Positions 5,312 to 8,602 of a stretch of 8,602 nucleotides of DNA are shown piece by piece; the stretch's first letter is position 1; the number at the start of each line of letters is the position of its first letter. The stretch is taken from NCBI GenBank assembly GCA_030147455.1, contig JASKZU010000239.1:1-8602 (forward strand), in the 5' to 3' direction. The position numbers and the translations under genes were made by a program. Origin of the DNA: Planococcus sp. (in: firmicutes) (GTDB lineage: Bacteria; Bacillota; Bacilli; Bacillales_A; Planococcaceae). The notes beneath the pieces were generated by a model that was not told the DNA's origin, searched no databases, and saw nothing but the letters and a program-made list of their open reading frames with translations.

Positions 5312-8300
5312 GTGACAAAAAGCGCCATCAGTAAAGTTTTTTTGAGTCTTCTTCTGGCTTTGTCCGCAGTGCTGCCATATATGGCAACTGCCAATGCAGC
5401 AGAAACTGTTTCTGTTGCAGAAGCCATTGAAAATAACACAGGAGCGGCGACCGTTAAAGGCTTTATCGTCGGAACTGCAACGAGCGGAACGAGTTATAAT
5501 CAAGAACCGCCTTTTACGGTAGCCACCAACATCGGTCTTGCCGACTCGCCGGATGAAACCGACCCGGCGAAGATCTTGCCGGTTCAATTGCCGTCAGGCC
5601 AAACCCGTGCCGGATTGAACTTGGTCGACAACCCGGGCAACTTTAAAGCGGAAGTTACCGTTACCGGAGCACTCAGCGCCTATTTCTCTGTTCCTGGCAT
5701 GCGTTCTGCTTCTGCTTTCACGATCGTAGCAGCAGGTGAAGAACCGCCGGCTGCAGCAGAACTGGAAACGGTTCAGGAAGCACGCGATTCTGCGGGCGAA
5801 TTGATTTCCGTTGAAGCGATTGCAACAACAGGCACTGGCTTCTGGGGCGGCAACGCATTTTATGCCCAGGATGAAACAGCTGGCATTTATGTTTACACGA
5901 CAAATGCCAAAGTAGCAGCGGGCGACCGTGTACGCTTGCAAGGAAGAGTTTCTGCTTTCGGCGGCGAACTGCAATTGCAGCCGGACACGATCGAAGTGAT
6001 TTCATCCGGCAATGAATTGCCGGAAATACAGACCGTATCTCCTGCGGGTATTAATGAAGAAACTCAAGGAGAACGCATTTTACTTGAGCGCGTCACTATC
6101 ACAAACCTGAAGTCCGTTAACACATTTGGAACTTTTGAGTTCCAGGCTGTTGCCGAAAACGGCGAGAAAGTCGTAATCCGAAACGATAACCGCAACGGAT
6201 TGACGTTCGCTGATTTCACAAAGCATTACAAAGAAGGCGACTTGATCCATGTATCGGGTATCGCATCAAAATTCAACTCAACTTACCAAGTAAAAACACT
6301 TGGATTTGAAAGTTTCGACCTTGTCAACAAGCCTGCCGTCTATGCGGATGTGTTCCCAGGAGTTGTTTCAGAAGGAACAGCAATTACGCTTGCAAGCGGT
6401 TTGGACAACGCAACGATTCATTACACGTTGGACGGCACGGAGCCGACAGCTGACAGCGCGGTGTATTCAGAGGCGATCACGCTGACGGAAGATACAGTAA
6501 TCAAAGCGATTGCCGTAGGAGCTGAAACATCCGAGGTCTTTACATTTGAATACACAGTCCTAAGAACGACAGACCTTAGAATTCGCGACATTCAAGGATT
6601 AAACCATTTCTCTGATTACGAAGGCGCGACTGTCAATGACATCACGGGCGTAGTCACACATATCCACAACAGCGCAAACTTTGTCATCCAGGATACTGAA
6701 GGCGACGGCGACTGGAGAACTTCAGAAGCAATTATGATCAACGCATCCTCACCTAGCGTGAAGGTTGGCGACTTGGTAACAGTTGCTGGAACAGTCGAAG
6801 AACATTTCTACAGCGGCTATTCTGATATGCGCCAAAACGATTTGCCAGTCACACGCATTCGCGCAACAAATACTGAGATTGTTGGCACTGCAGAACTTCC
6901 TGAACCGATCATTATCGGAAAAGATGTATTCCCGCCAACACAAAACATCGATAACGATGGGCTTACTGTGTTCGAACCGGAAATCGACGGCATTGACTTC
7001 TGGGAAGCGATGGAATGGATGCGTGTCGGTGTAGCCGATGCACAAATCATCGGGCCGCAGAAATATGATGAAGTATTTGTTGTTTCGCGCAATGCAACAA
7101 ACAACGAATTCCACAAACAAGGCGGCATTTTGATCGCTGAGGACGATTTCAATCCGGAACGCATCACGGTTAAAGTGTCAGGAGACACTATTGCAAAAGC
7201 TGGCGATACGTTTGAAGAAATGCCAGTTGGTGTTCTTGGCTATGGATTCGGAAATTACCAGATCTGGACAGATGCAAACGAAGTGCCGGATATTGTAGAC
7301 GGCGGCACAGAACCAGAACAAACATGGATTGAAAATGCAGAAGACAAATTGACGGTATCTACGTATAACGTCGAGAACTTCTCAGCAGACCCAAGCCACA
7401 CATCAAATGAAAAAGCACAGCGTATTGCTGAATCGTTTGTAAAAGACCTAAATTCACCGGATATTATCGCTATGGTCGAAGTCCAGGACAACGACGGCCC
7501 GGCCGATACGAAAAACCCGGATGCATCAAAGACGTATGAACGCTTGATCGGCGATATCCAAGCAGCTGGCGGACCAGCCTACGCATGGACAGATATCGCG
7601 CCTGAATATAACCAGGACGGCGGACAGCCAGGCGGCAACATCCGTGTCGGCTATTTGTACAATCCTGAACGCGTCACATTGTCTGAAGGAACAAAAGGAT
7701 CAGCAACAGACGACAACTACTGGACGGCAGAAGGCGAACTTGCCCTGAACCCAGGACGTGTTCAACCGATCCCGATGCCAAGCACGCGTAAGCCATTGGC
7801 GGCGCAATTTGAATTCCAAGGCGAAAAAGTCGTTGTTATCGCATCTCATTTGAACTCTAAAGGCGGAGACCAGCCGTTATTCGGTAAAAACCAGCCGCCA
7901 GTTCTCGGCTCTGAGCAGCAGCGCATTGAACTTGCGCATGCAATCAATGGATTTATCGAAGAAGGATTGGAAATCAACCCTGATTTGAATGTCATCGTAA
8001 CAGGCGATATGAACGATTTTGAATTCACGCCTGCACTGGAAGCTTTAAAAGGCGACATCTTGACGAACAAAGTCGAAGATGTGCCGGAAGAAGACCGTTT
8101 CTCTTATTACTACCAAGGCAACTCACAAGTATTGGACCACTTGCTTGTAACAAACAACTTGGCAGAACGCACAGAGCTTGATATGGTTCACATCAACTCG
8201 ATGTTCATGGAAGAACATGGCCGCGCATCTGACCATGACCCGTTGCTTGCACAAATTTCATTTGATAAAGACCCAGTAGAAGAGCCGGAAGAACCTGTAG

Positions 8301-8602
8301 AAGAACCGCAAGTTCCAGGCGAACAGCAGGCAAAACCGGACCTTTCCGGCAAGCAGGCAGTTATCAAAGCTGGTGAGTTTGACGAACAGGGAACACTCAA
8401 CATTTCATTTAACAAAGGCACAATTGAAGAATTGCTCGCAAGCGGAAAAGACTTGTCTGTTGAACTTGAGCAAGCAAACTTTACATTTACTGCAGACAAC
8501 TTAAAGCAGCTTGCAAAAGCAGCAGGCGAAAGCATGACGCTCGCTTTGGCGGTTGATGACGCAGAACAAGTCGATAACCGTCCGGCGCTCGCACAGCAAT
8601 TG
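5312..8602 (+). CDS. Secreted multidomain nuclease, ExeM/NucH type (3' truncated)
   Basis: The frame runs 1097 codons from a GTG start to the window edge without a stop. The product is probably an exported, metal-dependent DNase/phosphodiesterase. A signal peptide spans 1 to about 29 (KSAISK basic end, LSLLLALSAVL core, TANA cleavage site). An N-terminal module (about 31-139) resembles the DUF6359/YhcR-type OB region. Two OB-fold-like modules follow (about 150-231 and 235-340), then a chitobiase C-terminal-like module with HYTLDGTEPT (about 341-417), then another OB-like region with FVIQDTEGDGDW (about 420-675). The endonuclease/exonuclease/phosphatase domain (about 681-985) keeps its motifs: YNVENF (N686), AMVEVQD (E723), ASHLNS (H846), GDMND (D899, N901), LDHLL (D942) and SDHDP (D974, H975). 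An acidic EEP-rich linker (about 988-1005) leads to a module I cannot assign. The true C-terminus, with any sortase or S-layer anchor, lies outside. Likely jobs are extracellular DNA turnover, phosphate scavenging or biofilm remodelling. Confidence 0.88.
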   Translation, partial: MTKSAISKVFLSLLLALSAVLPYMATANAAETVSVAEAIENNTGAATVKGFIVGTATSGTSYNQEPPFTVATNIGLADSPDETDPAKILPVQLPSGQTRAGLNLVDNPGNFKAEVTVTGALSAYFSVPGMRSASAFTIVAAGEEPPAAAELETVQEARDSAGELISVEAIATTGTGFWGGNAFYAQDETAGIYVYTTNAKVAAGDRVRLQGRVSAFGGELQLQPDTIEVISSGNELPEIQTVSPAGINEETQGERILLERVTITNLKSVNTFGTFEFQAVAENGEKVVIRNDNRNGLTFADFTKHYKEGDLIHVSGIASKFNSTYQVKTLGFESFDLVNKPAVYADVFPGVVSEGTAITLASGLDNATIHYTLDGTEPTADSAVYSEAITLTEDTVIKAIAVGAETSEVFTFEYTVLRTTDLRIRDIQGLNHFSDYEGATVNDITGVVTHIHNSANFVIQDTEGDGDWRTSEAIMINASSPSVKVGDLVTVAGTVEEHFYSGYSDMRQNDLPVTRIRATNTEIVGTAELPEPIIIGKDVFPPTQNIDNDGLTVFEPEIDGIDFWEAMEWMRVGVADAQIIGPQKYDEVFVVSRNATNNEFHKQGGILIAEDDFNPERITVKVSGDTIAKAGDTFEEMPVGVLGYGFGNYQIWTDANEVPDIVDGGTEPEQTWIENAEDKLTVSTYNVENFSADPSHTSNEKAQRIAESFVKDLNSPDIIAMVEVQDNDGPADTKNPDASKTYERLIGDIQAAGGPAYAWTDIAPEYNQDGGQPGGNIRVGYLYNPERVTLSEGTKGSATDDNYWTAEGELALNPGRVQPIPMPSTRKPLAAQFEFQGEKVVVIASHLNSKGGDQPLFGKNQPPVLGSEQQRIELAHAINGFIEEGLEINPDLNVIVTGDMNDFEFTPALEALKGDILTNKVEDVPEEDRFSYYYQGNSQVLDHLLVTNNLAERTELDMVHINSMFMEEHGRASDHDPLLAQISFDKDPVEEPEEPVEEPQVPGEQQAKPDLSGKQAVIKAGEFDEQGTLNISFNKGTIEELLASGKDLSVELEQANFTFTADNLKQLAKAAGESMTLALAVDDAEQVDNRPALAQQL

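Noticed and set aside
5231..5974. Minus-strand open frames of 118, 126 and 95 codons opposite the nuclease N-terminal region
   Set aside because: They are antisense shadows of a well-supported plus-strand gene, overlap each other, are rich in Cys/Arg low-information sequence, and have no domain or ribosome binding site.
6749..8535. Several minus-strand frames of 74-123 codons opposite the nuclease catalytic and C-terminal region
   Set aside because: The Ser/Thr/Cys-rich translations are what the reverse complement of an acidic, Ala/Glu-rich coding sequence gives; the sense frame carries all recognisable motifs.
1..8602. CRISPR array, insertion sequence, tRNA or rRNA, attachment site
   Set aside because: I looked for regularly spaced repeats, transposase motifs with terminal inverted repeats, and conserved RNA segments, and saw none.

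Overview
The window looks like chromosomal DNA of a moderate-GC Bacillota. Support comes from strong AGGAGG-type ribosome binding sites, TTG and GTG starts, a Gram-positive-style signal peptide and compact co-oriented genes. The protein style (MurJ-type flippase, PIG-L deacetylase, large secreted nuclease with an acidic Glu/Pro linker) suggests Planococcaceae such as Planococcus, but that is an impression, not a search result.

Positions 41-4947 hold four minus-strand genes that read as one operon. In transcription order they are a MurJ/MOP-family lipid-linked glycan flippase (TTG start), a PIG-L/LmbE-type zinc deacetylase, an O-antigen ligase/polymerase-family (Wzy_C) membrane protein, and a tandem-GNAT acetyltransferase. 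Junctions are 15 bp, 24 bp and a 4-bp ATGA overlap. An 11-bp perfect hairpin at 7-36, immediately after the last stop, probably terminates the operon. The gene set fits export, polymerisation or ligation, and N-acyl tailoring of an undecaprenyl-linked cell-surface glycan. No glycosyltransferase is present in the operon, so the sugar chain must be assembled by genes elsewhere.

Positions 4948-5311 are an AT-rich divergent intergenic region of 364 bp. It carries candidate promoters in both directions, a perfect 7-bp inverted repeat (5094-5112) and a smaller palindrome over the possible operon -10 box. No small gene was found there.

From 5312 to the right edge runs one plus-strand reading frame of 1097 codons without a stop. 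It has a GTG start and is truncated by the window. It encodes a secreted multidomain nuclease of the ExeM/NucH type: signal peptide, several OB-fold-like modules, a chitobiase C-terminal-like module, a complete endonuclease/exonuclease/phosphatase catalytic domain, an acidic linker, and the start of an unassigned C-terminal module that may lead to a wall anchor. Both halves of the window act at the cell surface. Whether they are functionally linked is inference from their divergent arrangement alone.
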